A stretch of 64,000 nt of DNA, taken from positions 2,526,501 through 2,590,500 of the forward strand of contig NZ_CP045201.1 in NCBI RefSeq assembly GCF_014899185.1, in the 5' to 3' direction. Within the stretch, counting starts at the first letter, position 1. Every line of letters begins with the position of its first letter. The position numbers were made by a program, and so were the translations under genes. This DNA is from Pseudooceanicola spongiae. Lineage in GTDB: Bacteria > Pseudomonadota > Alphaproteobacteria > Rhodobacterales > Rhodobacteraceae. This document shows positions 1 to 9,179 of this stretch, in pieces. The notes beneath the pieces were generated by a model. That model was not told the origin of the DNA, did not search any database, and saw only the letters and a program-made list of their open reading frames with translations.

Positions 1-2
1 TG

Positions 3-668
3 GTCGATCACGGGTTGGAGCGGGGCATGGTCGAATGGGTCGCCGGCCACACCCTGCGTCACCACCTCGACATCGACTACTTCCTCGCCCGCCAGTCGGG
101 CTCGTGGGAGCCGATGGTCCCCCCCCTCGCCCAGGACCGCCCCATCACCATCCTCGGCCTCGGCGAACTGGGGCGCGCCTGCGCCAAAGCCCTGCATCAG
201 CTCGGCTTTCCCGTCACCGGCTGGAGCAGGACCGAGAAACAGATCGACGGCATCACCTGTCTGCACGGCACCGAGGGTCTGGAACAGGCGCTCTCCAGCG
301 CGCAGATCCTCGTCCTGCTGCTGCCCCTGACAGAGGAAACGACAGACCTGCTCGACGCCTCCCGCCTCGCGCAGCTGCCAAAGGGTGCCACGATCCTCAA
401 TCCCGGTCGCGGTCCGCTGATCGTTGACGAGGCTCTGATTGCAGCGCTCGACAGCGGCCAGATCTCGCGTGCCACGCTGGATGTCTTCCGCGCGGAACCG
501 CTGCCGGCCGCGCATCCCTTCTGGGCACACCCCCGCGTCACCGTCTGCCCGCATATCGCCTCCGAGACGCGCGCCAGCACCGCCTCCGAGGTCATTGCCG
601 AAAACATCCGTCGCGGCGAAGCAGGCGAGGATTTCCTGTTCCGCGTCGATCGCGCGCGCGGTTACTGA
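3..668 (+). CDS. D-2-hydroxyacid dehydrogenase, GhrA-like (5' partial)
   Basis: The gene runs in from the left edge: the frame is already open at base 3 and 221 residues are visible. The family (glyoxylate/hydroxypyruvate reductase A type) reduces 2-oxoacids with NAD(P)H in the cytoplasm. Visible are a Rossmann GLGELG at about residues 52-57, the conserved NPGRGPLIVDEAL segment that includes a substrate/cofactor-binding Arg, and PHIAS near the C terminus with the usual catalytic His. Most of the N-terminal substrate-binding lobe lies outside the window, so the true start and exact substrate cannot be told. The gene converges on the DUF2937-like gene. Confidence 0.85.
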   Translation, partial: VDHGLERGMVEWVAGHTLRHHLDIDYFLARQSGSWEPMVPPLAQDRPITILGLGELGRACAKALHQLGFPVTGWSRTEKQIDGITCLHGTEGLEQALSSAQILVLLLPLTEETTDLLDASRLAQLPKGATILNPGRGPLIVDEALIAALDSGQISRATLDVFRAEPLPAAHPFWAHPRVTVCPHIASETRASTASEVIAENIRRGEAGEDFLFRVDRARGY

Positions 669-684
669 GCGGTTACTGCGAAAT

Positions 685-1374
685 TCACTGGGGCCGCCGC
701 AACGGCGGCTCCACACCGCCCCGGCGCACCTTCGGGGCCGAGCGGCGCAGCGGCGGCTCGGCCCGCCCCGCCACTTTAGGAAAGGTCTCAACCGGGGCTG
801 CACTGCGCGTCAGGCTCGGCCCCGCGGCTTTGGCCCCCGACCGCCCGCCAGCTTTGCGCCGTTTTCTGGTCTTTGCGCGCGCCTTGCCGCGAAACGGCCA
901 GACCACAGCCCGCAGCAGCCCCGCCACCAGCGCCAGCAACAGCCCACCCAGAACAAACCCGGCCCCGGCAAACGTCACACCCTCGAAGGTCACGGGCATC
1001 GCCGGCTCGAAGTCCTCAAACGCCCGCCGCGCGATCTCCCGGTCGGTCATGTGGCTGGCGTAATAGACCCGCTCGAACGCCCCGGCAGTGCTCAGCAACG
1101 CCAGATCCGCCCGCAGATCTTCGAGCCGGGTAAAGGCCCGCGCCATGTCCTGATGCCGACGGCCGATAAAGCCCTCCGCCCCCATGCTCGCCAGCGCCGC
1201 CTCACGGCTCAGACCTTCTGCCGCCGCCGAAGCGTCGAAATCCGCCGTCACGACGCTCAGCTCATCCACAGCCCCGGCAAGGCGCTGCCGGTACTGCTGG
1301 GTGAATTCTGGAAATTGCGACAAGCCCGCCGCGCCAAGGACACCGCCCGCCAGCACAATCATGCGCAAAAACAT
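685..1374 (-). CDS. DUF2937 family membrane protein
   Basis: 229 residues. The N terminus has a hydrophobic segment (about residues 3-20) followed by a SQFPEFTQQYRQRLAGAVDEL stretch typical of DUF2937, and a second membrane segment lies at about 130-155. The family has no assigned function. The last 65 residues are a very basic tail rich in Arg, Lys and Pro, in which EPPLRR occurs twice. I chose the ATG at 1374 because an AGGAGG box lies just upstream; an upstream ATG at 1425 would add 17 residues without family resemblance. The gene converges on the preceding dehydrogenase gene. A dispersed 11-bp-periodic element lies about 70 bp upstream. Confidence 0.75.
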   Translation of the reverse strand: MFLRMIVLAGGVLGAAGLSQFPEFTQQYRQRLAGAVDELSVVTADFDASAAAEGLSREAALASMGAEGFIGRRHQDMARAFTRLEDLRADLALLSTAGAFERVYYASHMTDREIARRAFEDFEPAMPVTFEGVTFAGAGFVLGGLLLALVAGLLRAVVWPFRGKARAKTRKRRKAGGRSGAKAAGPSLTRSAAPVETFPKVAGRAEPPLRRSAPKVRRGGVEPPLRRPQ

Positions 1375-1443
1375 GCCCTGCCTCCTGTTTCTTCCCAGCC
1401 TAGCGCGCGGCGCGGCCAGCCGCAAATGCCGCGCCCAAACCGC

Positions 1444-1511
1444 GAAAATCGCACCGTTCAGTTACCGACGGAATACCGACCGGATACCGACATCCCAAAT
1501 CCCGGTTTTCA
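1444..1511 (+). repeat. Dispersed 11-bp-periodic element, copy 1
   Basis: Intergenic element beginning GAAAATCGCACCG. It contains three consecutive 11-bp units, each with TACCGAC, in phase about one helical turn apart. It resembles copies at 44936-45000 (same orientation) and 56028-56100 (opposite orientation). It lies between proS and the DUF2937 gene, upstream of the latter. Function unknown; it could be a protein-binding array or the remnant of a small mobile element. Confidence 0.7.
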
Positions 1512-1518
1512 GCCGACA

Positions 1519-1550
1519 TAAAAAGGGGCCCCGATGACCGACGCCCCTCT
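1519..1550 (-). terminator. Rho-independent terminator of proS
   Basis: On the reverse strand, AGGGGC and GCCCCT arms enclose a loop of about 12 nt and are followed by a T run (TTTTTA). It lies about 55 bp past the proS stop. Confidence 0.75.
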
Positions 1551-1579
1551 TCTTCTTGCTTCATATTCCCGCCGGAGGC
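1550..1579 (+). repeat. Short intergenic repeat with CCGCCGGAGGC core
   Basis: TTCTTCTTGC followed by an ATA-TCCC-GCCGGAGGC sequence. The core ATATYCCCGCCGGAGGC matches the two 32-bp copies at 38315-38346 and 38482-38513, and the TTCTTCTTGC lead-in matches the element at 32371. It lies just after the proS terminator. Confidence 0.55.
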
Positions 1580-1605
1580 ATCCTCAGATGCCACCAAGCG
1601 CAGTC

Positions 1606-2943
1606 TCAAAGGTTGGCGTAGATCGCCGCAACCTTTGCCACAGCCTCTTCGGGGGGCAGCTCTTCGCTCTCGCCCGTGCGCCGGCTGGTCAGCTCGACAA
1701 TCCCGTTTTTCAATCCGCGCGGCCCGACAGTGATCCGCCAGGGCAGACCGATCAGATCCATCGTGGCAAATTTGCCGCCCGCCCGCTCATTGCGGTCATC
1801 ATAAAGCGGCTCCAGACCCAGCTTGGTAAAGCTGTCGTAAAGCGCCTCGCAGGCCGCATCCGCCTCGGCGTCGCCGCTCTTGAGGTTGACGATCCCGACG
1901 TGGAACGGCGTGACACCCTCCGGCCAGATGATGCCCTTGTCGTCGTGGCTGGCCTCGATGATCGCGCCCAGCAGACGGCTGACACCGATGCCGTGGCTGC
2001 CCATATGCACCGCAACAGGCTTGCCATCTGGCCCCTGCACAGTGGCGTTCATCGCATCGGAATACTTTGTTCCGAAATAGAAAATCTGGCCAACCTCGAT
2101 CCCGCGCGCCACCCGGCGACGCTCTTCCGGCACCTCGTTGAAGAGCGCTTCGTCGTGGGTCTCGTCGGTGCGGGCATAGCGGCTGGTGAACTCTTCCAGC
2201 ACGGCCTGGCAGGCCTCGACCGAATCATAATCGATCTCGCGCTTGCCGAATTTCAGATCGGTGATCTCGGCGTCATAGAACACCTCAGACTCGCCCGTGT
2301 CCGCCAGAACCAGGAATTCATGCGTGTCGTCGCCCCCGATCGGGCCGGAATCCGCGCGCATCGGGATCGCCTGCAGACCCATCCGCTCATAGGTGCGCAG
2401 ATAGCTCACCAGGTGGCGGTTGTAGGCGTGCAGCGCATCTTCTTTCGTCAGATCAAAGTTATAGCCGTCCTTCATCAGGAACTCACGCCCCCGCATCACG
2501 CCAAAGCGCGGCCGGATCTCGTCACGGAATTTCCACTGGATGTGGTACAGCGTCAGCGGCAGATCCTTGTAGGAACTGACGCGCGAGCGGAAGATGTCGG
2601 TGATCATTTCCTCGTTCGTCGGACCATAGAGCATGTCCCGGTCCTGACGGTCGCGAATGCGCAGCATCTCGGGACCGTAAGCATCGTAACGTCCTGATTC
2701 CTTCCACAAATCTGCCGATTGCAGAGTCGGCATCAGCATCGGGATATGGCCCGCGCGCACCTGCTCCTCGTGCACGATCTTCTCAATGTTCTTGAGAACC
2801 TTGAAGCCCAGTGGCAGCCAGGAATAAATCCCGGCGCTGGATTGCTTGATCATACCGGCACGCAGCATCAGCCGGTGGCTGACAATCTGCGCCTCGGAGG
2901 GGGTTTCCTTCAGAACGGGCAGGAAATAGCGGGACAGACGCAT
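1606..2943 (-). CDS. proS: Prolyl-tRNA synthetase
   Basis: Charges tRNA-Pro with proline. The 445-residue length is the short alphaproteobacterial form that lacks the editing insertion found in E. coli ProS. The N terminus [19 protein letters not shown], the class II motif-2 region [12 protein letters not shown], and the motif-3 region [15 protein letters not shown] are all present, followed by an anticodon-binding domain. The start ATG at 2943 matches family starts. It is transcribed away from the AI-2E permease gene and is followed by a hairpin-T-run terminator. Confidence 0.97.
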   Translation of the reverse strand: MRLSRYFLPVLKETPSEAQIVSHRLMLRAGMIKQSSAGIYSWLPLGFKVLKNIEKIVHEEQVRAGHIPMLMPTLQSADLWKESGRYDAYGPEMLRIRDRQDRDMLYGPTNEEMITDIFRSRVSSYKDLPLTLYHIQWKFRDEIRPRFGVMRGREFLMKDGYNFDLTKEDALHAYNRHLVSYLRTYERMGLQAIPMRADSGPIGGDDTHEFLVLADTGESEVFYDAEITDLKFGKREIDYDSVEACQAVLEEFTSRYARTDETHDEALFNEVPEERRRVARGIEVGQIFYFGTKYSDAMNATVQGPDGKPVAVHMGSHGIGVSRLLGAIIEASHDDKGIIWPEGVTPFHVGIVNLKSGDAEADAACEALYDSFTKLGLEPLYDDRNERAGGKFATMDLIGLPWRITVGPRGLKNGIVELTSRRTGESEELPPEEAVAKVAAIYANL

Positions 2944-3116
2944 GTAAACGGGCCTTTCAGGGTCTCATCAGGCTTTGGTCTATTAAATGGCGGGCGCACC
3001 GGCAATGGCAATTCCACGCGCACCCCCTGCCAATACGATACAAAGCTCCCCCTCTTGGCGCTTGAATTCCCAACGCCACAAGGTGAGATAGGGTGACAGA
3101 CGAAGGAGACAGACCC

Positions 3117-4202
3117 GTGGCCCTGCCAGTTCGCCAGCAGCTGAAATACTGGATCATCGCAGCCGTGGTGTTCTTCGTGGCCCTTTGGTGGTTGGGCGGC
3201 GTGATCATGCCCTTCCTTCTGGGCGGTGCCGTGGCCTATTTCCTCGACCCTGTCGCGGACCGGATTGAGCGGCTCGGCGCCTCGCGAGGGTTGGCCACTG
3301 CGATCATAACCCTTTGCGCGGTATGCATTTTTGCACTTCTCGCACTGCTGGTCCTTCCGACGCTGATCAACCAGGCCATTCAGCTTTTCGACACAGCGCC
3401 GAAACTGTTCCAGGACCTGCAGTCCTTCCTGACCCAGCATTTCCCGCAGATGCAGGATCAGGATTCGACCATGCGCAAATCCCTGATCGCCGTCGGCGAA
3501 ACCATCCAGTCCAAGGGCGGAGAGTTCCTCAATACCGCGCTTGCCTCGGTCGGGACGCTGCTGAACATGGTCGTTCTGTTCGTCATCGTGCCCGTCGTTG
3601 CCTTTTATCTGCTCTATGACTGGGACAATATGGTGGCTGAGATCGACAGCCTGCTGCCGCGCGATCACGCCCCCACCATCCGTCACCTTGCCCGCGACAT
3701 CGACAAGACGCTCGCCGGGTTCATCCGAGGCATGGGCTCGGTCTGTCTGATCCTCGGCACCTACTATGCCCTTGCGCTGATGCTGGTCGGGTTGCAGTTC
3801 GGTCTGGTGGTCGGCGCGGTCGCCGGGCTGATAACCTTCATTCCCTACGTCGGGGCCGTGGTGGGCGGATCGCTGGCCATCGGGCTGGCACTGTTCCAGT
3901 TCTGGGGTGACTGGCTGTCCATCGGCCTCGTCGCCGGGATTTTCGTGATCGGTCAGATGGTTGAGGGCAACTTCCTCACGCCCAAGCTGGTCGGCAGCTC
4001 TGTCGGTCTGCACCCCGTCTGGCTGATTTTCGCGCTCTCCGCCTTCGGCTCGCTCTTTGGGTTCGTGGGCATGCTGGCCGCCGTGCCGCTCGCGGCCGCC
4101 ATTGGCGTCGTCGCCCGCTTCATGGTCGCGCGCTACCGACAAAGCAGCCTCTACAAGGGCACCAGCCTGACGCCGCCGACCTCGGTCAGCGATCCGGAAT
4201 AA
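3117..4202 (+). CDS. AI-2E family transporter (PerM-like permease)
   Basis: A polytopic membrane protein of the AI-2E/PerM family, which exports small molecules or acts in Na+/H+ exchange; the substrate here is unknown. Paired hydrophobic segments occur near the N terminus, a soluble segment rich in Gln/Asp lies in the middle, and a C-terminal block contains the family-typical YVGAVVGG and VEGNFLTPKLVG motifs. I chose GTG at 3117 because AAGGAG lies 8 nt upstream; an in-frame GTG at 3093 is the alternative and adds 8 residues. The hdaA-like gene follows after 4 bp, so the two are probably co-transcribed. Confidence 0.88.
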   Translation: MALPVRQQLKYWIIAAVVFFVALWWLGGVIMPFLLGGAVAYFLDPVADRIERLGASRGLATAIITLCAVCIFALLALLVLPTLINQAIQLFDTAPKLFQDLQSFLTQHFPQMQDQDSTMRKSLIAVGETIQSKGGEFLNTALASVGTLLNMVVLFVIVPVVAFYLLYDWDNMVAEIDSLLPRDHAPTIRHLARDIDKTLAGFIRGMGSVCLILGTYYALALMLVGLQFGLVVGAVAGLITFIPYVGAVVGGSLAIGLALFQFWGDWLSIGLVAGIFVIGQMVEGNFLTPKLVGSSVGLHPVWLIFALSAFGSLFGFVGMLAAVPLAAAIGVVARFMVARYRQSSLYKGTSLTPPTSVSDPE

Positions 4203-4206
4203 CGGG

Positions 4207-4905
4207 ATGAAGGATCGCCAGAGAAGCCTGCCCTTGCAGCCAGCGGAGGCCGCCATGGGCCGCGACGATTTCATCGTCGGCCCGGGCAATGAGGTCGCCT
4301 TCGCCATGTTGGAGAGTTGGCCTCAGGGGTGGAATGCGCGCAAACTGGCGCTGGTCGGCCCCGGTGGTGCCGGCAAGACACATCTGACCCGCATCTGGGC
4401 TGCCGCGAGTGGGGCCAGCATCCTCGCCTCGGTCGATCTGGCTTCGGCGGATATCCCGGCACTGTCGCATGGCCCCGTCGCGGTTGAGGACATTGCCCTG
4501 ATCGCCGGGGATCGCGAAGCGGAAGAGGCTCTGTTTCACCTGCACAACCTCACACTGGCCGAGGGCAACACCCTGCTGGTCACCTCGCGCACCGCGCCGT
4601 CGCGCTGGCCGCTGGTGATTGCCGATCTGGCCAGCCGGATGCAGGCCTGCCCCACCGTGATGATCGACGCGCCGGATGATGCGCTGCTCGGCGGGCTTCT
4701 GATCAAGTTCTTCACCGACCACCAGATCATGCCGAACCCCGACGTCATCCCCTTCCTGCTGCCCCGGATTGAGCGTTCCTTCAGTGCCGCCCGACGCATC
4801 GCTGCGGCACTCGATGCGCAATCGCTTGCGGAAAAGCGCCCCGTCACACGGTCCATGGCGGCCCGCGTCCTTGAATGGCTGGAACAAGAAAGCTCCCGGC
4901 GGTAA
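4207..4905 (+). CDS. hdaA: HdaA-like DnaA regulator (DnaA-related AAA+ ATPase)
   Basis: 232 residues related to the DnaA ATPase domain but without a DNA-binding domain IV. This architecture is that of Hda/HdaA, which works with the DNA-loaded sliding clamp to convert DnaA-ATP to DnaA-ADP after initiation. A clamp-binding pentapeptide QRSLP lies at residues 5-9 and a Walker A GPGGAGKT at 51-58. VEDIALI replaces a perfect Walker B. TSRTAP and a FSAARRIAAALD segment correspond to sensor regions. It sits 4 bp after a permease gene and before ppk1, an arrangement that would link polyphosphate and replication control. Confidence 0.85.
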   Translation: MKDRQRSLPLQPAEAAMGRDDFIVGPGNEVAFAMLESWPQGWNARKLALVGPGGAGKTHLTRIWAAASGASILASVDLASADIPALSHGPVAVEDIALIAGDREAEEALFHLHNLTLAEGNTLLVTSRTAPSRWPLVIADLASRMQACPTVMIDAPDDALLGGLLIKFFTDHQIMPNPDVIPFLLPRIERSFSAARRIAAALDAQSLAEKRPVTRSMAARVLEWLEQESSRR

Positions 4906-4986
4906 GGTGGTGTCGTAGAACAACTTACCGCGCCGATTTCGGCATAACTCCGTAAAACTGTTACGAACTTCCGGCAAGCAGGCGAC

Positions 4987-7167
4987 ATGATTGACGCAGA
5001 TTTCCTGAACTCCCCCGTCCCGTCGCCCGTCGACCTGCCGGATATCGATCCCGCCGGTCCGTCGCGTTTCTACAACCGAGAGCTTAGCTGGCTCGGCTTC
5101 AACTGGCGCGTGCTGGAAGAGGCTGAAAACACCGCTGTTCCCTTGCTGGAGCGGCTGCGCTTTCTCTCCATCAGCGCCACAAACCTGGATGAGTTTTACA
5201 CCGTCCGCGTTGCCGGCCTGCGCGAGCTGGCGAAGGCGGGCAAGACCAAGCCCGCCGCCGATGGCCTCAGCCCCGCCGAGCAGTTGGTCCGCATCAACGA
5301 AGACGCCCGCCAGCTGATGGCCCACCAGCAGACCGTGCTGGGGGATCTGCGCCGCCTGATGCAGGACGCCGGGATCGCCATCCTGTCGCGGGACGATCTG
5401 ACCGATGACGACCGCGACTATCTGGGCGACGTCTTCCTGCACAAGGTCTTTCCGGTGCTTTCGCCGCTGGCCATTGACCCGGCGCACCCTTTTCCCTTCA
5501 TCCCCAACCTTGGCTTTTCGCTGGCTCTGCAGCTGGAGCGTCGCCGCGACCGCCGCCCTCTGCAGGCGCTGCTTCCCATCCCGCATCAGATCGATCGCTT
5601 CGTGCCGCTGCCCTCAGCCGATGGCCAGAGCCGTTTTCTGCCGCTGGAAGAGCTGGTGATGGTGCACTTGGAGCGCCTGTTCCCCGGTTATCGCGACACC
5701 GGCTCCTGTACCTTCCGGGTTTTGCGCGACAGCGATCTGGAGGTCGAGGAAGAGGCCGAAGATCTGGTCCGCGAATTCGAGACTGCCCTGAAACGCCGCC
5801 GCCGTGGAGAGGTCGTGCGCCTCAAGATCTCTTCCGGCGCTCCGGCGCACCTGAAATCGGTGATCATGCGCGAGTTGCGCGTCGAGGGCGACGAGGTGAT
5901 CGAGGTCGACGGGCTGATCGGCATCTCGGCTCTGTCGGAACTGGTGCTCGACAACCGCCCGGATCTGCTCTGGCCGCGCTTCGTGCCGCGCATCCCCGAA
6001 CGGGTGCAGGACCATGAGGGTGATTTGTTCGCCGCGATCCGCCAGAAGGACATGCTGCTGCATCACCCCTACGAGACCTTCGATATGGTCGTGCGGTTCC
6101 TGCAACAGGCCGCGCGCGATCCCGATGTGGTGGCGATCAAGCAGACGCTCTACCGGACCTCCAAGAACTCCCCCATCGTCGAGGCGCTGTGTGAAGCGGC
6201 GGAAGAGGGCAAGTCCGTCACCGCTCTGGTCGAGCTCAAGGCGCGTTTCGACGAGGCCGCGAATATCCAGCAATCCCGGCGGCTTGAACGGGCTGGCGCG
6301 CATGTCGTCTATGGCTTTGTCGACTGGAAGACCCACGCCAAGATCAGTTCGGTCGTGCGGCGCGAGGGCGATAACCTCGTCACTTACAGCCACTTCGGCA
6401 CCGGCAACTATCACCCGATCACCGCGCGCATCTATACCGACCTCAGCTTTTTCACCTGCGATGCCGAGCTGGGGCGCGATGCCACGCGGGTCTTCAACTA
6501 TCTCTCCGGCTACGCCCAGCCCGAGCGGCTTGAGAACCTGTCGATCTCACCTCTGTCGATGAAAAAGGACCTGATCCGCATGATCGGCGCCGAGGCGGAT
6601 TTCGCCCGTGCCGGTCGCCCCGCCCAGATCTGGGCCAAGATGAATTCGATCATCGAGCCGGATATCATCGACGCGCTCTACGCAGCAGGTCAGGCCGGGG
6701 TGAAGATCGATCTGGTCGTGCGCGGCATCTGCGGCCTGCGCCCCGGCATCAAAGGATTGTCGCCCAACATCCGCATCAAAAGCATCGTCGGGCGGTTCCT
6801 GGAGCATTCGCGCATCGTCTGTTTCGGCAATGGTTACGGGTTGCCCTCAAACGGCGCGCGGGTGTTCTTTTCCTCGGCGGACTGGATGGGGCGCAACCTC
6901 AGCCGCCGGGTTGAAACCCTGGTGGAGTGCAAGACCCAGACCGTCAAAGATCAGATCGTGCGCCAGATCATGGCCGCCAATCTGCACGATCAGGCGCAAA
7001 GCTGGGTCATGCAGCCGGATGGTCATTTCCTGCGCGCCGAGGTGCCCGAGGGCACCGTTGCGTTCAACTGCCACAGGTTCTTCATGGAAAATCCGTCACT
7101 TTCGGGGCGTGGCAGTGCGGGCGCATCAGACGTGCCGAGATTGACCCATGATCCGCAAGCCGGTTGA
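4987..7167 (+). CDS. ppk1: Polyphosphate kinase 1
   Basis: Reversibly polymerises ATP gamma-phosphate into polyphosphate. 726 residues, full length for PPK1. The N-terminal domain starts FYNRELSWLGFNWRVLEEA; later come the SHFGTGNYHP segment holding the autophosphorylated-type His and the HSRIVCFGNG segment. Both phospholipase-D-like C-terminal domains are intact. The ATG at 4987 lies 81 bp after the HdaA-like gene. ppx follows, so synthesis and degradation of polyphosphate are encoded together. Confidence 0.97.
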   Translation: MIDADFLNSPVPSPVDLPDIDPAGPSRFYNRELSWLGFNWRVLEEAENTAVPLLERLRFLSISATNLDEFYTVRVAGLRELAKAGKTKPAADGLSPAEQLVRINEDARQLMAHQQTVLGDLRRLMQDAGIAILSRDDLTDDDRDYLGDVFLHKVFPVLSPLAIDPAHPFPFIPNLGFSLALQLERRRDRRPLQALLPIPHQIDRFVPLPSADGQSRFLPLEELVMVHLERLFPGYRDTGSCTFRVLRDSDLEVEEEAEDLVREFETALKRRRRGEVVRLKISSGAPAHLKSVIMRELRVEGDEVIEVDGLIGISALSELVLDNRPDLLWPRFVPRIPERVQDHEGDLFAAIRQKDMLLHHPYETFDMVVRFLQQAARDPDVVAIKQTLYRTSKNSPIVEALCEAAEEGKSVTALVELKARFDEAANIQQSRRLERAGAHVVYGFVDWKTHAKISSVVRREGDNLVTYSHFGTGNYHPITARIYTDLSFFTCDAELGRDATRVFNYLSGYAQPERLENLSISPLSMKKDLIRMIGAEADFARAGRPAQIWAKMNSIIEPDIIDALYAAGQAGVKIDLVVRGICGLRPGIKGLSPNIRIKSIVGRFLEHSRIVCFGNGYGLPSNGARVFFSSADWMGRNLSRRVETLVECKTQTVKDQIVRQIMAANLHDQAQSWVMQPDGHFLRAEVPEGTVAFNCHRFFMENPSLSGRGSAGASDVPRLTHDPQAG

Positions 7168-7221
7168 CCCGAGGCCTTCGGGATGCACATAAACCGAATA
7201 CTTAGCCAAGGGTCGCCGATC

Positions 7222-8775
7222 ATGGATGGAGATACCCCGCAGAATTCCGCGGATTGGGGGCCTTTTGGCCGCCCTCTCTTCGATGATCCACAGGCACGGG
7301 CGCTGTCGCGCGTCGGTGTCGTGGATGTCGGGTCGAACTCCGTGCGGATGGTGGTGTTCGACGGCGCGGCGCGTAGCCCTGCCTATTTCTACAACGAAAA
7401 GATCATGTGTGGTCTTGGCGCGGGTCTGTCCGAAACCGGCCGCCTGAACCCTGAGGGGCGCAAGCGCGCTCTCGCCGCGATCCACCGTTTTCAGCTGTTG
7501 GCGCATGGCATGGGGGCAACGCCTCTGTCTGCCGTTGCCACCGCCGCCGTGCGTGAGGCCGAGGATGGCCGCGATTTTGCAGAACAGGTGCAGCGCCAGA
7601 CTGGCCTGAAGCTCTTCGTCATCGACGGCAAGGAAGAGGCCCGCCTGTCTGCGCAGGGCGTCTTGCTGGGTTGGCCCGGCTCCTACGGTCTGATCTGCGA
7701 TATCGGTGGCTCCTCCATGGAGCTGGCGCGGATCGCAGACGGCAAGGTGGGCGAGCGTGAGACATCGCCGCTGGGTCCGCTGAAGCTGGCGGACCTGCAG
7801 GGCGGTAAGAAGGGCCGCAAGGCCTACATCCGCGCCGAGGTCGAGAAACTGCACGCTCAGATCGGCATGGACCGAAACCGTCTGTTCCTGGTCGGCGGGT
7901 CCTGGCGGGCCATAGCGCGGATCGACATGGAACGGCGCGGATATCCCCTGCATGTGCTGCACGAATACCGCATGAGCGCTAAGGCCGTCCGCGCCACGGT
8001 CGAGTTCATCGCCAAGGAAGACAACGACGCCCTGCGCAGCCGCTGCAATCTGTCGTCGTCGCGGATGTCACTCGTGCCGCTCGCCTCGGAAGTGCTGCTG
8101 GAGGTGGTGCGTCAGTTCAAACCGCATGACATCGCCATTTCCTCCTATGGCATCCGCGAAGGCCTGCTCTACGAGCAAATGCCACAGACCCTGCGCGACC
8201 GCGATCCGCTGATCGAATCCTGCCGCTTTGCAGAACAGAAGGATGCGCGCCTGCCCGGGTTTGGCCGCACGCTGTACGATTTCATCCTGCCCCTGTTCCG
8301 CTCCGCCCGGCCTGAGCGCAAACGTCTGGTCAAGGCGGCCTGCCTGTTGCACGACGTCACCTGGCGGGCGCACCCCGACTACCGGGCGGAGGTCTGTTTC
8401 GACAATTCCACCCGCGCCAACCTCGGCGGGCTGAACCATTCTGAACGGGTGTTTCTGGGCCTTGCCCTGCTGCACCGCTATCGCAACAAACGCGAAGGCA
8501 CGCCGTTCGAAAACCTCTACAGCCTGCTGCCCCCCGAAGACCTGCTGCAAGCCGAAATCCTCGGCAAGGCAATGCGTTTTGGGGCCATGCTCTGGCCGGA
8601 ACGCGACGCCGAGATTGGCAAGCTGAACTGGTATCCCAAGAAAAAGGTGCTGGAGCTGCAACTGGCCGAGCAAGCCTGGCCACTGTTTGGCGAAGTGGCG
8701 GAGGCGCGGTTCAAATCGCTCGCCAATTCCCTGAATGCAGAAACCGCGCTCAAGATCGGCACGACGCGGATCTGA
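7222..8775 (+). CDS. ppx: Exopolyphosphatase (Ppx/GppA family)
   Basis: Hydrolyses terminal phosphate from polyphosphate, or pppGpp in GppA relatives. The actin-like ATPase fold is shown by VGVVDVGSNSVRMVVFDG near the N terminus and CDIGGSSMELA at about residue 170. An HD-like C-terminal domain carries LLHDVTWRAHPDY. I chose ATG at 7222, which has AAGGG 8 nt upstream; an ATG at 7183 is possible and adds 13 residues. It lies directly downstream of ppk1. Exopolyphosphatase is the likelier role because of this neighbour. Confidence 0.93.
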   Translation: MDGDTPQNSADWGPFGRPLFDDPQARALSRVGVVDVGSNSVRMVVFDGAARSPAYFYNEKIMCGLGAGLSETGRLNPEGRKRALAAIHRFQLLAHGMGATPLSAVATAAVREAEDGRDFAEQVQRQTGLKLFVIDGKEEARLSAQGVLLGWPGSYGLICDIGGSSMELARIADGKVGERETSPLGPLKLADLQGGKKGRKAYIRAEVEKLHAQIGMDRNRLFLVGGSWRAIARIDMERRGYPLHVLHEYRMSAKAVRATVEFIAKEDNDALRSRCNLSSSRMSLVPLASEVLLEVVRQFKPHDIAISSYGIREGLLYEQMPQTLRDRDPLIESCRFAEQKDARLPGFGRTLYDFILPLFRSARPERKRLVKAACLLHDVTWRAHPDYRAEVCFDNSTRANLGGLNHSERVFLGLALLHRYRNKREGTPFENLYSLLPPEDLLQAEILGKAMRFGAMLWPERDAEIGKLNWYPKKKVLELQLAEQAWPLFGEVAEARFKSLANSLNAETALKIGTTRI

Positions 8776-8778
8776 GGC

Positions 8779-9138
8779 TTAGAGATCGACGGAGCCGTCG
8801 GGGTTTTCACCGGGCACGGGCGGCATATACTCAGGCGCTTCGTCCTTGCGGCGGATCAGTATATCGCCGTTCGGCAACACCTGAGGCGCTTCGTACTTCG
8901 AGAAGTCCTTGATCTCGCCCAGGATATCCTCAAACGCTGGGCCCATCTGCTGCAGGAAGTTCTGCAGGGCGGGGCCGGTCTTGTCGGTCAGATCGCCCAC
9001 GCCATCCGACAGCCCTTCAAAGAACTGCCGCAGGCCGTCCTGCATCTTTGAGGTCGGCGGCGTCGTCTCCTCGGCCATGGCGCTCAGCGGCAGGGCAAGG
9101 GGGACGGACAGGGCGAGGGCAATCAGGATGCGTTTCAT
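8779..9138 (-). CDS. Secreted hypothetical protein
   Basis: 119 residues with a clear Sec signal peptide (residues 1-22, ending ALPLSAMA). The mature part has an amphipathic helical region (QFFEGLSDGVGDLTDKTGPALQNFLQQMGPAFEDI, written here only to locate it at about residues 37-72) and a C-terminal segment with NGDILIRRKDEAPEY. I recognise it as a conserved Rhodobacterales protein without known function. It is the last gene of a reverse-strand run and nearly abuts the end of ppx (3 bp). Confidence 0.75.
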   Translation of the reverse strand: MKRILIALALSVPLALPLSAMAEETTPPTSKMQDGLRQFFEGLSDGVGDLTDKTGPALQNFLQQMGPAFEDILGEIKDFSKYEAPQVLPNGDILIRRKDEAPEYMPPVPGENPDGSVDL

Positions 9139-9179
9139 CCCCTTGATATAGGCCTGCGCTGTCCGATCTCAAACCCCGC

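Noticed and set aside
2910-4307. Long reverse open frame opposite the AI-2E permease gene
   Set aside because: Shadow frame; product is a low-complexity Gly/His/Arg-rich sequence while the forward frame has clear permease motifs.
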